64,000 nucleotides of DNA. Origin: Mansonella perstans (taxonomy: Eukaryota; Nematoda; Chromadorea; Rhabditida; Onchocercidae). The position numbers were made by a program, and so were the translations under genes. The stretch lies in assembly GCA_037074765.1 (NCBI GenBank), contig JBAMDO010000024.1, positions 1 to 64,000 on the forward strand, written 5' to 3'. Below the pieces are notes generated by a model, which was not told where the DNA came from, searched no databases, and saw only the letters and a list, made by a program, of their open reading frames with translations. How positions within the stretch are numbered: position 1 is the first letter of the stretch; every line of letters begins with the position of its first letter. Below, in pieces: positions 12,701 to 26,224 of this stretch.

Positions 12701-15700
12701 CCTTGTTTTATTTTCAAAATGATAATGAAAATTTCTGTAAATTTAATTCAAAATAATAAAACATTCAGTTCGAAAAACTTTCTTCTTTAGAGTCTAATAA
12801 TTAAAATTATTTATGAAAAGGTAATTTTAATTATGCAATATATCTTACCTTATCTGTTATGGTAAAAAGACTGCCAATATTACAACCAACTAATAAATGT
12901 GTACGACCTTTCTTTTGTTCATCAAGTAAAATTTTTCGAATATATTCTGTTTCATTGCAAGTTGTATTATCTTGAAAAGCCCATGATCTGAAAAAGCAAG
13001 CTGTATTATATCTTGAAAAGCTCAAGATCTGAAAAAGCAATTTGTATTATCTTAAAAGACTATGATCTGAAAAAAGAAAAGAAAAAACAGGCAGATTACT
13101 GTAAAATTGACGTATTTAAGAAAATTAAATTAAATAGGTAAATATGCGTTGAGTAAATATTTTTTCAAATGTAAAATATTTTTTAGAACAACCTTCTTTT
13201 TGCAGCACGTAATGTATCGGGTCGTATGGAAATTTGATCAGCTCTTGTTAGTTTCGTTTTATCGACCAAATCTGATAACAGCTGTTCAGCTTTCTCTTCT
13301 ACCGTATTACTACTACTACTACCATCATTTAATCTTATCATCGTACTCTTTTTCTGTTGTTGTTGCTGCTGTTGCTGTTCGGCTATTTCGGTATCAGATA
13401 TTGTTGATGATAATGATGATGATAATTTTTTACACAAATGATGATCAACCGTATCAAACATTCTTGCATCCAGTTTTACTGCTACTGTTCTTTTATCAAA
13501 TGTATTTACAACACTTGGTGGCGATGATGATGATGATGATGATGAAACTTTCGATGCATTACAATCCATTGCAGTGATGAAATTTGCTCTAAAATTTTCA
13601 CTTTTCAAATTTCTATTTAAAAATAAAAATATTTCAACAATGATTATAATTTTTCAAAAAATATAAACTTTAAGCAATTGATTTAAATGCACAGTAAAAA
13701 AACTATCATAGTTATATGCGTTGATATGAATTTACGTTAAAAAGACTACCACAGTTGTTTCTGTTGATATAAATATAAACCATCACAGTTACATGATTGA
13801 TGTAAATGTATAGTAAACTTATTTCTGTACCTTTCTTTTCCAAATGTCGAAACATTGAATGATTTGTTTAGCAATTGAGAAGAACAATTTGAGTTTGATA
13901 ATTCACAATTATCATTTGCAAGAGATTTTGGTGATTTTTGAATAACCTGGAAAAGACAGTAATTATTTCATATTTTAAATAATTTAATTAAAGATGGATT
14001 TTGGAGTCTGCGTAACCTTGAAAGACCATAGTGCAATACTTATATTATAATTAAGCAGTAGGCTAATAAGAAGCTCGAAATGCATAATGTTAGAAGAAAT
14101 CGAAAATTTTAAATTTGAAAAAAAAATTGAAAAATTAAAATCTGATTTTATATTTCGAATTACTTAATTAAAAAAAAAGTAGGAAAAGTGTTGAATATTC
14201 GTATTTCATTTGCTTTATACCAACACGGATATTTTTACTGCATAGCTAATTTCAAATGCATCATATGCAATGTGATATTTCGAATTATTTAATTAAAACA
14301 ATACTTCAGATAATTCGATTATGCAGACGGAAAAAACTAATCAATTACGTGAAAAAAAAGAGAAAAGAAATAGAACAATACTGCAAATTAACTAATAAAC
14401 TAGTTAACAAATCAATCTCCAACTATTAATTTTAATTAATTTAATTAAATAACCAATTAACTGCTAGTTAATTAACCATATTAACTAATTTCTCTTTTTT
14501 CTTTAACTTTTAATTATTGTAAAGGATTTCAAATGTATTCTGTGTAATGTATGTAAAAAGCATTTGAATTGTAAAAAAACTATTTTCTAAGTCATATTTT
14601 ACGGTCACAAATGATTAGATTAGATAGATGAACAAATAAACGTTTTGATAAATAATTTGAGAAATGTGAAATTTTCACGGTTTTAATGACTTTTTTTAAA
14701 CGATTAGTCATTTTTGATTAATTAATGATTTTTTTTCCTGAACAAAAATTTTATACCTGAAATGGTTCAACAGATGCACGCGGTCGATATGGTGAATCAG
14801 ATGAGAGTTGTGGCCGTGATTTGTCAAAATTTGAATTTGTTACAGCTGATTGTGACATTTCATTATTATTGGAATGCTGTGATGCTAGTACAACAGCTGA
14901 GGAATTTGTTTCATTGGTGTCATTTCGTACAATGTTTTCATTGTCACTGTACGATGTTGTAGCTGATGATGATTGCGCTACGGATAATGATGGTATTCGC
15001 ATAGAATCGTTCTAAACAAATTTAATTTTGCAAATTTTATAGTAATTATAAAATAACAATAAAAATTAGGTAGCAAAAATTAAATATAATTTAAAACTTA
15101 TAATTTAATGTTTACTCAATCTCAAACTGTCTCAATGTTTACTTAATCTTAAAATTTACTCTATCTCGTCTCAAAGTTTACTCTATCTCATCTTGCCCCA
15201 AAATTTACTCTATCTCATCCTATCTCAAGATTTACTCTCTCTCAAAGTTTATTCTATGTCACTCGTTATGCAGTAAAAATGGACAAATAAATTGCTCTAG
15301 GAAATAATGCTTAAAATTTTTTTTAATAAAAAGTTTAATAATCAACTTCATTTAATAAAATTAACTGCTAGATGAAGAAGTTATTATTTTAATAAAGAAA
15401 ATTTGACAATAAAACCACTAACACATACAGGCCTCATTTGTGAATTGTTCATTAATTTTTGTTGCTGTTCACGGGCAGCATTCAATACTATTAACCGACG
15501 ACGACGTAATAAATCCAACTTAAATTTAAAAAAATGAGCTTTCATTTTAAAGTAATTAAAATGATCTTTATGGTCAATTTATGTATAGCAATTCAAGTAT
15601 TATATTGAGTTTTAAATTCCACTCTTTCACGTATACGTGTAGGATAAATAATGCATAAATATTTACGTGTACATATAAAATAAATAATGCATATTTTTTC

Positions 15701-17778
15701 GCGTTTACATATAATAGATTAATTTGATGAATATTTTTTCACATGTGTAATTGACGAATATTTTTCCACGTGTACATCATATAGTAAATAATAAATATTT
15801 TCTTCACGCATATTCAAATAATCTTATTTAAGTAAATATATCGAATATATTACGCTTTATTAAACTTCGGTACAAATCATTCCCAAATTTATAATTAAAT
15901 AATGACAAGAATGATAATTAATTGTAAAGCAATTTTTTACAGCGAGAAAAACTAAATTATGAATTCAATTCAAAAATACTTATGCTTAGACTAAATATTA
16001 TTGTTATTGCTGTTATTGCTGCTCTACTAAATATTGTTGTTATTGTTGTTATTGTTGCTCTACTAAATATTATTGCTGTTATTGTTACTTTAATAAATAT
16101 TGTTGTAATGCTCTGAGAGATACGGAAACTTTCATGAGTTTTCTTTTTTCTTCACAATATTTTACCGGTAATATGTGGATCAGATATCTCAGGTTATAAT
16201 ATGAAGTTATCTCAACATCCAGAAAAAAAAAATCCGTACTTGTGTTTGTAATGAAGTAATATTGGACATAACGCTTCTTAAATGTTGCTCCTGTGATGTA
16301 TAATTAATTTGCAAATCTTTTAATTGTTTTTCAGCTATCAGTCGATGATTGGCAATTTGTTGCGTTTCATGCTCAATCATTTTTAAACGTGCCATTTCAC
16401 GTTCCTCAAATAATATCTGGAAAATGGAAAACATAAAATGACGTAAGAATAAAAATAATTTAAAAAAAGAAATTTGAAAATTATAATAAAATAATTAACA
16501 AGAAAAAAAATTTTAATTTCGAAATTTATCAAAAAAAATTATTAAAAAAAAAACCGCCGAAAAAATTTCATCGTGAATATTTTAAAAAATCATTGAATCA
16601 AAAATTTCAATGCAAATTCTTTCAGTTAAAATTTTAATAAAAAAAAACCAAAAATACTTCTTTTTATTTTTTCCAAATTAGAAATTTCTTTTAAAACAAT
16701 TTTTCCTTTTGTCAAATTTTTCATTTAAATTGAAATAATTTCATTTTTCTAATATCATTTTAAATTTTACTATAAGTTAGAGTGTTAAATCATATGCAAA
16801 ACATCTTTATCATTTTTCATTATCATTAATGAACGTCAATTTCAAAAAGGAAAAAACATCGCTGGCTGTTCGGCAATTTTTGAATTGTATTAAACTGAAC
16901 AAAACATTTTTTTAACTGCTAAATCCGTCATTGCATTGTCTGTTCATATTATTTGAATAATTATTGAAATTAAGAATAAGCCGGAACAATTAATTTTCAT
17001 GCGAACCTCATTCCTAAGTACAGCCAAACGTATGGGTGCATTATCGATGTGATGGTTCATACCACGTGTTTCACGTTCATGAATCATCTGCTGATTAGCA
17101 TGAATTAGACGTTGCTGTTGTTCCACAGTTTGCTTTAAATCATCATATCTGTTGATAGAATTGGAACTGAAAGGAATTTTTAATTGCAAATTTTTGAATT
17201 TTCAAATTTAAAATAAGTTAAATTTAAAACTACTGAAGGCTTAAGTTATTTTTCCTTTTTTTTTTAACTCTTCATTTGTTTATTTATTAAAATTGCAAAA
17301 GTTTATTTACTAAAAATTAATTTCGATCGATTTAATACTTTTTCACGAATATTTACAGTTATGAAAATACGAATTTCCAGAACAAAACCGAGAAATCACG
17401 AATTCCCGGAACAAAACCGAGAAAACACGAACTCTCAGAACAAAACCGAGAAAAAGGAATTCCTAGAATGAAACCGAGAAAGAGGAGTCCCCGGAATAAA
17501 ATCATTCAGAATAAATAAATGGATTATGAATTAATACATCACCACTTTCAAAATATATCATTTTCTTAAAGCAAAACTCTAATTATTTAATTAAACATAA
17601 AAAAAACTTCGAAATCAAATCAGCTTTTTGAATTATTACATTTTGTTGTCACATTGCTTTAATGAGTATGCAAGAACAAAAAAAAAAGCTGAACTCACTT
17701 TTGATAGTTCCTTGGAGCTCTTGAATGTGCGGGTGATTGTATTGGTGGTTGAACAACACGAATTGGATGATGTGACAT
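9740..17778 (-). CDS. ape-1: ASPP-family protein (ankyrin repeats + SH3), APE-1 orthologue
   Basis: Thirteen exons on the minus strand: 17699-17778, 17007-17166, 16240-16416, 15429-15518, 14757-15011, 13831-13946, 13193-13588 (or to 13612, same phase), 12849-12987, 12010-12303, 11422-11547, 10955-11074, 10345-10563, 9740-10150. Phases close throughout and give about 860 residues. The N-terminal third is Gln/Glu/Arg-rich and likely coiled coil. The middle is low complexity, with Ser8 (~308-315) and Gln8 (~364-371) tracts. Then comes KVVF (~584-587), which fits the PP1-docking [RK]VxF motif of ASPP2. Ankyrin repeats follow (DEGITALHNAICAGH, DSDGWTPLHCAASCNN). The C-terminus is an SH3 domain (from ~725; MYAAYDYE, DDELSF, GLVPRNYLSLYP). 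Order and wording match vertebrate ASPP2, which binds p53-family proteins and PP1. The ATG is preceded by CTCTAG, possibly a trans-splice acceptor, so extra 5' exons cannot be excluded. Confidence 0.93.
10195..10310. repeat. AGTATGATA-type repeat in the last ape-1 intron
   Basis: Units of AGTATGATATATAAC and variants fill the intron between the last two coding exons. Confidence 0.65.
12954..13073. repeat. Three tandem copies of an ape-1 splice acceptor region
   Basis: A 38-43 bp unit (TTGTATTATCTTGAAAAG, a short variable stretch, then GATCTGAAAAAG) occurs three times. Each copy carries, on the minus strand, a CTTTTTCAGATC acceptor. Only the copy at 12988-12989 joins in an open frame; the other two lead to a stop within two codons. 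Confidence 0.85.
15110..15265. repeat. Intronic repeat TTTACTCTATCTCA in ape-1
   Basis: Five to six degenerate units of about 25 bp (TCTCAAAGTTTACTCTATCTC). Confidence 0.7.
15615..15815. repeat. Intronic repeat with CACGTGTACAT units in ape-1
   Basis: About four units of 45-50 bp containing ACGTGTACATATA, AAATAATGCAT and AATATTTTTTCACG blocks. Confidence 0.6.
15990..16105. repeat. Intronic repeat CTAAATATTATTGTTATTGC in ape-1
   Basis: Three copies of a unit of about 45 bp. Confidence 0.7.
17355..17500. repeat. Intronic repeat CAGAACAAAACCGAGAAA in ape-1 intron 1
   Basis: Four to five units of about 32 bp with AATTCCCGGAACAAAACCGA as the core. Confidence 0.75.
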
Positions 17779-18249
17779 CTAGAGTATGGATAGATAATTA
17801 TGGTATTAATTAAGGATTAATTAGATGAATTTAATGAGTTTTTTAAAACTAATTCAATAATTCCCTAAATATAGGTAGATAATAATGGGATATTAATTAA
17901 TGATTAATCAAATGAATTATTAATTATTTTCTTGTTTTCATTCTAACTAATAAATGATCTAAAAAAAAGAAATCCCAAAATTGTGGATATTTTTAGAGTA
18001 TGTGGTAAAATGTGTGTCATTAATTTGTCATTTTTAAATGAATGAAATAGCTTTGACAAAATACGAGCTAAACTAATTCAACCATGATGATATTACTTCT
18101 ATTATTGGATAATGGGAATTTCTCAAATGCATTTATGGACAAAAAAAAAAGTTCCCTAAATGTCTTTTAAGAATCATTTTTGAAAGTAAAATGTAAGCCA
18201 AAACTGCATTAAAGCATCTACAAACTTTGACGAGATAAATTTGTCCAAA

Positions 18250-18800
18250 CCAAATTGCTCAAAAATATTATCAAACTGATACACAATATATCCAAAAATA
18301 TCAACAAATTTATCAAACAATTTGCCCAAAAATATTAACAAATTTATCAGGCGAATTCCCCAAAAATATTAAAAATTTGTCAAACGAATTGCCAAAAGTG
18401 TCAGCAAATTGTCTACCAAATTGCTCAAAAATATTATGAAACTGGTATAGAAAGTACCCAAAACTATCAACAAATTGGCGAAGTGAATTGCTCAAAAATA
18501 TCAACAAATTTGTCAAACGAATTGCCAAAAGTGTCAACAAACTTTCCACCAAAATGTTTCAAAAATATTATCAAACTGATACAGAAAGTACCCAAAACTA
18601 TCAACAAATCAGCGAAATGAATTGCCCGAAAATATCAACAAACTAGTCATCAATTGTTTTAAAGTGTTAATAGAGGATATATAGAGTATTAACATTAAAG
18701 TATTAATAGAACAAACCGCTTAAAAGTATCAACAAATTTGTCAAACGAATTGTCCCCAAAAGTAATCATCAAATTGTTGGTCAATGAATTCCCAAACAAG
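18250..18800. repeat. Two-level tandem repeat just upstream of ape-1
   Basis: Basic units of about 33 bp (TATCAACAAATTTGTCAAAC plus GAATTGCCCAAAA) are grouped in larger blocks of about 130-165 bp. The blocks are marked by AAATATTATCAAACTGATAC and AGAAAGTACCCAAAACTATC at about 18260, 18427 and 18562. Confidence 0.75.
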
Positions 18801-20820
18801 TATCAAAAACTAATCAAATGTGATGAGGAAAAATTATTGAAAATTGGTAAGGAAAGAAAAAAAGAAAATGGGACATTGATGTATTCATGCAATTATATAT
18901 TTGTATAATTTAAAAGATGATATAGTAAGTGACATTTCAGCAATGATTTAAAAAAAAAAAAAAGAAAAAACTGTCGCTTTAAACGACGAAAAAAAGATCA
19001 AAGATTAACCGATACGTTTTTTCAGAATGAATTTCAGCAAAGATTTACGAAGTCTTTAAAGTACTGTTGTGAAAGAGTTTTGCAGAAAAAAATTGATAAA
19101 ATAAGTTTAATTTTGCAATTTTTATAATCTAGTCATAAATTTCTATTTGATTAAATTTCTGACCGATTAGGATCAATCATGATGAAATCATTTAATAAAT
19201 TGAATATAACAAATTCAAATTTAAAATTTCACAACAGAATGATGAAAAAGTTGGATAGAAATATATATATTGAGCATGTAATTTCGACGATCTGTATCTA
19301 TCGGTAGTAGCTGTGACAGTTTAGGTGACAGTGATTCGTTCTGTTAGTTTTTGGCAAGTTACGCTTTTAAGGGCAACAACATGCTCATATTGAACATAGC
19401 TGTAGTAAGCTTAAAAGCAATTTAATAGAAGCTGAAGAAATTTCAGAAAGGTTTAATTTTTAATTTATAATTTATGCAATTTAACTAAAATGAAATATGA
19501 ATGTGAAAAAGATAGTGGAGGAAGAATAGAGTGAATCTGAATTAGGGATAAAGCGGGAATAGACGAAAAAAAAAGAAGAGAGAAAAAGTTTGCAATTTTT
19601 TGATAATTAAATAAAATTAGTAAATTATATTTCAGCATAATTTACAAACGAAAAATTTTTCTTACAAATTATTATTACAGCAATATCATATGTGTCAGTG
19701 GAAAAGTCACAGAGAAATGGTTGAGAAAAGAAAAATGAAAAATTATTATGGGTTACCCCTTCCCCACCCACACATTCGCGGTTCGCAAACTTTTTTTTTG
19801 AACATCAGTAATGAAATAACTAAAGACTGATTGTTCGCTGCATGCATGTATATACATGTACGTACAGCATGCAAAAAAAATTAATTAAACTTGAGATTAT
19901 TTTCAATTTTAATAAAAAGTAATAGTTCTCCATCTAATTTTTCCTTTTGACCAATTGACCATTTCTTTGGCTTTTTTTTATTTACAATAATGAACCACAA
20001 AACGTATTTCCAAAAATAACTAAATTTTGTTCATTTGAAAATAAACTTCAATACAAAAATTGTTAATAAAGAAATTTGAAAACAACTCCCGGCTAATTTT
20101 CCTACTCAATGCATCATCATCATCAACATCACATTTATTCTTAAACGATTCAGCGGATTTTTGTTTCCCGCAGATCATTGAATTTTTTTTTTTATTTGGA
20201 ATCCTTAATAGTATCCCATAGCCTATAGATAATTGGTTGGTAGTTGAGTAGTTACAATAATAATTGTTTATGGAGAAAATGAAATGAGCTTCCAAGAAGA
20301 ATAGATAAAATCAACAATTTCACATAAGGTGGGAAAAAAAGCTAAGATAGCAAAGAATGAATGATGAATATACAACGGAGGGAAAAGAGAGAGAAAAGGA
20401 AAACGGGAGATTTCATTCTATTAAACTATTTCATTTGAACAGAAAAATATATTTCAATTTTTGCTTTTTTTCCGCTCAAGTGATTGATCATTAATTTGGC
20501 GATAGTTATGAGATTGACTGTAAAAAATTTTTTGAATAGTCAAAAATAGTAAGAAAATAAAAGATAAAGAATAGAGGGAAGAAGAAGAGGAAGAGGAAGA
20601 GAAGAATGTATAAATGATAATTGAAAATTGAAAAAATGTGAAGGTCATCCATCCATGGAAGAAGGTAAAAGTGGATCAATGGAAAAAGATTTGAAATGAA
20701 TGAATGTGAAATGATTGGTAGGAAGAGACATACGACAATTTTCCATGTCATCAATAACATTCTAAACAATTAATTACAGAGAAGGGAAAGGTAAAAACCT
20801 GTAGAGATAGGAAAGAACAT

Positions 20821-20855
20821 ACAATAACAACAACAACAACAACAACTACTGCTAC
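20821..20855. repeat. (AAC)n microsatellite
   Basis: Run of AACAACAAC units. Confidence 0.85.
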
Positions 20856-21289
20856 TAATCATCACATATCTCACCTCTTCTTCTACCTACTCTCTTTCAA
20901 TATTTATCCTGATACAGGAACTCTTTTTAGTTTTCCTAACCCGAACAACTTTTATTTGGTCATTTTGTTGACCATCACCAAAACAGATAGCCAACCTGAT
21001 AGACATGATTTTATATTGATCCAAATTGCATATGTCACCTTTAACATCAAACTACATGTCTTTGCAATAAATGTCACCTAGAAAAAGAAAAAGGCACAGG
21101 TGGAGAAAGAGAGAAAGAGAGGGAGAAAGAGAAAAAGTAACCTAGATACTCAATTAATTGTATTTCTTTTCGTTCTTATATTTTTATAAAGAAAAAAAAA
21201 TTATTACAGTTATAGCTAATTCAATTTCAAAATATGAAAGAAAAATTACCAGGCAAAGCAAAGTTATCTTTTTTACGATAACATTAAAA

Positions 21290-21745
21290 CACTGATACAA
21301 CAATAGCGAAAATAGTTGTAATAACAGCAAACAATAACTGAATTAACTGTAATTATAATAAATTTTTTTTTTCAGAACAGCAACAATAAACAACAATTAT
21401 TACTACTACTGCTATAACCATAATAACTACTACTCTTTACTATTATTATAACTATAACTGTAACAGCAACAATAAACAATTACTATTACTACAACTTTAT
21501 TGTACTACTATTGCTATAACCATAATAACTACTACTATTATATTACTATAACTACAACTACAACAGCAACAATAAACAACAAAAACAACTACTACTATTA
21601 TTTTAGTGTAATAAAGTAGTAATATTATTGCTAATACTAATAATATCACTACTTTATTATATTACTACTACAACTACTCTTACTACTTTACTATACTACT
21701 ATTACTACAGTTACAACACAACAACAATCGTAATAGTCTGTGTAC
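21290..21745. repeat. Imperfect trinucleotide-rich tract (AACAAT / ACTACT)
   Basis: About 450 bp of mixed CAACAATAAACAACAA and TACTACTATTATA units, partly duplicated (CTATAACCATAATAACTACT occurs twice). Confidence 0.7.
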
Positions 21746-22589
21746 CACAAATACGAATAATTTATAATCAAAGCAAATTACAATACAGAATGAATACATA
21801 ATGAACAGCTGTCTCAAATATTTCCTCAATGTAAAAATAAAGCCGCAGAGAAGACAAACAGAGAAAAAAGAAGTGATATCAAAGAGATAATTTTGGAAGA
21901 TTGATGATAAATTATAAGTTGAATTAATTAATTGGTATTGTCTTTAGGACGTTACTTTTTCTTAAATGAATACTTCCGATTCCTTCTTTCTTTTTTAATC
22001 GCATACTTTTTTTTCTCTGAAAAAATGTCAATTTTTTGTGAAATAATTTTTATCTTAATTACTCTAAATAGTTCATGAGAAAAATTTCGAAAAAAAAATG
22101 TTGGAAAACAAAACATTTATATTCTAACCTTAAAAATTCCAAATAAAAAAAATAAATTTACAATAATGAATACATTTATACATCATCATTATTACCAACA
22201 TCATAATAATCATCATCATCAACACTACCATCATAAACTGTAGTTGACAAAGATCATTAACTAACAAATAATTTACTTCTGAAGTGTTTTTTAGAAAAAA
22301 GTATCAATAAAAACTTTTTAAAAATGTCGAGGTTAACCAAAACTAATCTTTTAAGACAATACCAAAAATATCGTTCTGGAGATAATAACAGGAAAAAAAC
22401 CAACAGCAACAAATAACAAATAATAAAAGCAACAACAACATAAAATAAATAAATAAATAAGTAAACAAACAAACAAACAATAACAGTAACAAGTAACAGT
22501 AATAGCTACTACTACTACAATACTAATAAACTCTATCATAACTTTGAATCATTTATTGCTGTATTATAAATAATTTACAATTAACTGAA

Positions 22590-22735
22590 GATATATTGGG
22601 ATAATCCTTAAAGTTTCTTCCAATCTTAAAGATTATCCAGAAAAAGTTCAAATTAATTAAGAATTACAATAGCCTGAAGAAAACATATTGGATAATCGTT
22701 AATCCTTGTAGTCACAATAGTTATCCAGAAAAAAT
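22590..22735. repeat. Tandem duplication with TTATCCAGAAAAA ends
   Basis: Two diverged copies of about 70-80 bp share TGAAGA, ATATTGG(GA)TAATC and TTATCCAGAAAAA blocks in order. Confidence 0.6.
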
Positions 22736-24808
22736 TCAATTATGATATAATTTGTTCAAAATTGATTGAAATGATTTGAAAATTTCAAAACATCAATCGT
22801 TTAAAAAAAAATCCATGTTAATTTATAATGAAATTATTCATGTGTAAAAACTGTGATCATTTTTAGAAACGGGAAATGAACTCTTTATGATATCAAATCT
22901 TGTAAGGTCATCGCTCCGCTTTTGATCTCTGTACCATGATGCCATCCATCATCAATTTCGCTTTTATGCTAATATCAAACAACAATAATAACAAATATGC
23001 AAATACTAGCAAAGGGATCAAATTTCTTTTCTATTTTTTCTTATTGTAAAGAAAGAGAAGGAGAAAGAGATAGATCCTTTTTCGCCATTTTTTTTCTCTA
23101 AAAACTCTTCCTACGTTTATTATCGTATCGGCAAAACTGTTTCAGCTTAAACAACGACACGAAAACAACAACAACAATAATAACAAAAGTGATCAGCAAT
23201 GCCTCCTATCACATATCTTTATTGTTGCTTCTATCTTCTTCTAACAAAGCTTTTTCTTTTTAAAGAAAAAAGACAAAAAAAACTGGATGATATGGGATTT
23301 TTCTTCTCCATTCACTTGTAATAACTTATTCCATGATATCTTTTCTTAAAATAATGAATCAATTATCACGGAATTGCTTTTTCCACACATATATTCTCAA
23401 ATTCTCAATTCAAATACGTTTGCAAATCTCTTCTTAGCCAACAACAATGATCAGCGAGAATTTTGACGAAAAAAGAAGGAAAAGTGAAAAGAGAGAAAAG
23501 ATTATTGTCAAATTTTCATCCCAAAATGTATTTTTCTTTCTTCAATGGGAAAATTTTATGATGAGTATTTTTTTGAATGTTTGTTGCAATAATGATGACG
23601 ATTTGAATCATTTTTGAAAGAGAAAAAAAAAAGCTTTAATGATTTTGGGAAAATTGCGAATAAATAAAGTGTTATTTCAAATATTTCAATTTAAATATAA
23701 CAATTGCAAAAATTCTTAAAGTTACGTAAATTGTACATACCTAACACAAAATAGTTATTTATGAAGAAAAAACCATACATGCACCACAGTATAACGGAAG
23801 AGGAGGTTTTTTTTTTGAAAGGAAAAATACTAACATTTAATTTTCAGGATTTCAATTTTATTTCAAATTGTTAATATTTTTTTTTATCAAGCCTAACATC
23901 TTTATCATTTTGTAAGATAAAGCGGAAATGCGAAAAATTTTGATTATAATGGACGAAAAAACCGGGAAACTGGGAAATTTGTTGAATTTTTTTTTGCTGT
24001 CACTTTTTTCAAAACTTATTTACCAGAGTAATATATTTTTTTGATGATTTTGAAAAATAATAAAGAAAAATTATTTTTTTTTGAATTAGTCAGTGAATGG
24101 AATGACTAAATCAACGAATGTTATTCATTACTCCTCATTACTCCAATGGGAATAAATTGGAAAAGTTGATTTAGTCTCTCCATAGTAACCAATTGCTTGC
24201 TCGGAATTGATTTGATTTTCAACATATATGCAAAGTGCTAAATAAAGTAAATAAAGTAAATAGTTGGGAAAAAAACGAAGCGAAGAAGGACTGATCGTAT
24301 ATTTACTTGAAATGAATGAGTGAGTTATAGCAGAGTAATTATATCGTATGAAATCGTTAAAATTGGAAAATAATTACTGTTCGTTTTTTTTTTTTTGAAA
24401 TCAGGATTCCCGCCTAAAAAAAATTAAAAATTCTTTTAAATAATGATTAATGAAATTCGTCTCACCATCATTTTTACATTATTGTTTATTATTGAAAAAA
24501 TTTTAATCATCAAAAAATCAATAATGTAATATTTTTTCCCAAAAAATCTTTCCGAAACTTTTTCGATCTTTTTTTCTGCGTACAACACAATTTCAAATGC
24601 TAACTTTTCCCAACACCAATTTGAAAATTATCGTTCACTAAAAAAAAAAAGTCGGTAAATAAATTTTCATTCAATCATGTTATCACTGCAGGAATATGGA
24701 TATTTTTAAGCGATGTGAATTTGCCAAAATAATATTGATTTAAAGAAGATAATTAACCCTCCTCCCCCCACCCTGATTAGTATCACCTTAATCTGTTATT
24801 TTTTTTAT

Positions 24809-25008
24809 TGTCAACCACTTACTCCACACTATCAAATCCCATTCAATGACATCTCTTCACTTTTTTTTTTTTTGAACTAATCTTTAAATAATTTTACCCA
24901 AATGTATCATTCTATTGCCTAAATAATTTGGTAAAAATTAACCAAAGAAAAAAAAAGGGGATGACATGGATGACATTGAATGGAATTTGATAGTGTGGGT
25001 GGTTGACA
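24809..25008. mobile_element. Long inverted repeat (possible MITE-like element)
   Basis: The left arm (24809-24852; TGTCAACCAC...ACACTATCAAATCCCATTCA) and right arm (24969-25008; TTGAATGGAATTTGATAGTG...GGTTGACA) are nearly perfect reverse complements over about 40 bp, with a loop of about 115 bp. There is no open frame inside. It could be a non-autonomous hairpin element or a simple inverted duplication; no clear target-site duplication was verified. Confidence 0.6.
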
Positions 25009-26224
25009 CTAATTTCAGAATGTTAATTCAAAAGGAAAAATTAGGAAAATAATGGAAATGATTGTTTGGTGGAAAAATTATTGGAAATATAAAATACTAA
25101 TTATATATATATGAATTCTGATAATTAGGAATAAAACTTTCGAAGAAGATAGAAATTGTAAAATCACAATTTAGATCGGGAAAAGGAAAATTGGACAAAA
25201 GTAGCAATAGATAGCAATAAAATGTAATAATGAAATGAAATTACTGGACATTTATATTGGAAAATGGACCGAATGAAAGAATGACCAAATGACCTTTCAG
25301 TTAGTATGAATTGAATTGAATTTCAAAAAGAGACTCAATTTTGCTCATTTAGACCATTCAGTATGAACTGAAACTGAATTACTTGCTCAATTATATTTTA
25401 AAATTGAATAATCTGATACATTACACTTCAAAATTTATATGAATCAAATTGAAATAAATGAAAATTTGCAATAAACCCAAACACATAAAATGAACAACTT
25501 CTTTCTTGCATTGTTTTGAGGAAAAAATTAGTCAGCAATGTCAAAGGTCAATCAATATTAAATGTCAGTATTGCAAAAGTGTATTGTCATATGTATCGGT
25601 TACTTTTTGTTCGCACATATATATACTACCTCAAGTAATGTAAAAAATTCATTTAAAAAAAATTATGAAATTTTAAAATTCCTGAATTAATTATAAATCA
25701 CCAAATTATCATAAAACGATGGCGGGAAAAGAGATATGCATGATATATATGGGAATTTGATTTGATATGGTCCGTTAAAAATATGTTCTGTTTGTTTAAT
25801 TAAATAGTTTTAATTAAATGTTTCTTTTTAGCTTCTTTCAATCAATTTTTTTTTACATGACTAATCCTTAGGGCTATTATTATTTCATCTTTAATGTATG
25901 AAATGATTGCAAGTCATCATTTTATAGGATTGTTGTATAAAGTTATAAAAACAAAAAGCTGAACGAAATATGAAATGATCTTTGATAAGATAATTTTGTA
26001 GAGAACTTTTAAGGTTGAAGGTTATTGCAAAATTTGCTTCTTATTTTTGACTAGTTAATTTTTTTGATCTTTAAACTCTAAGAAAAAAAAATTAAGAAAT
26101 ACAATTAACTGCAAAAAATTAAAATGCAATTATGAAGATAATAAATTTTAACAAACAAGATGATATAACATATAACATAGAAGATTGTAGATAATATAGT
26201 ATATCATTCATCATGAGAAATTGA

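Noticed and set aside
13149..13577. Plus-strand 142-codon frame
   Set aside because: Shadow of ape-1 exon 7, whose minus-strand frame is supported by phase and context.
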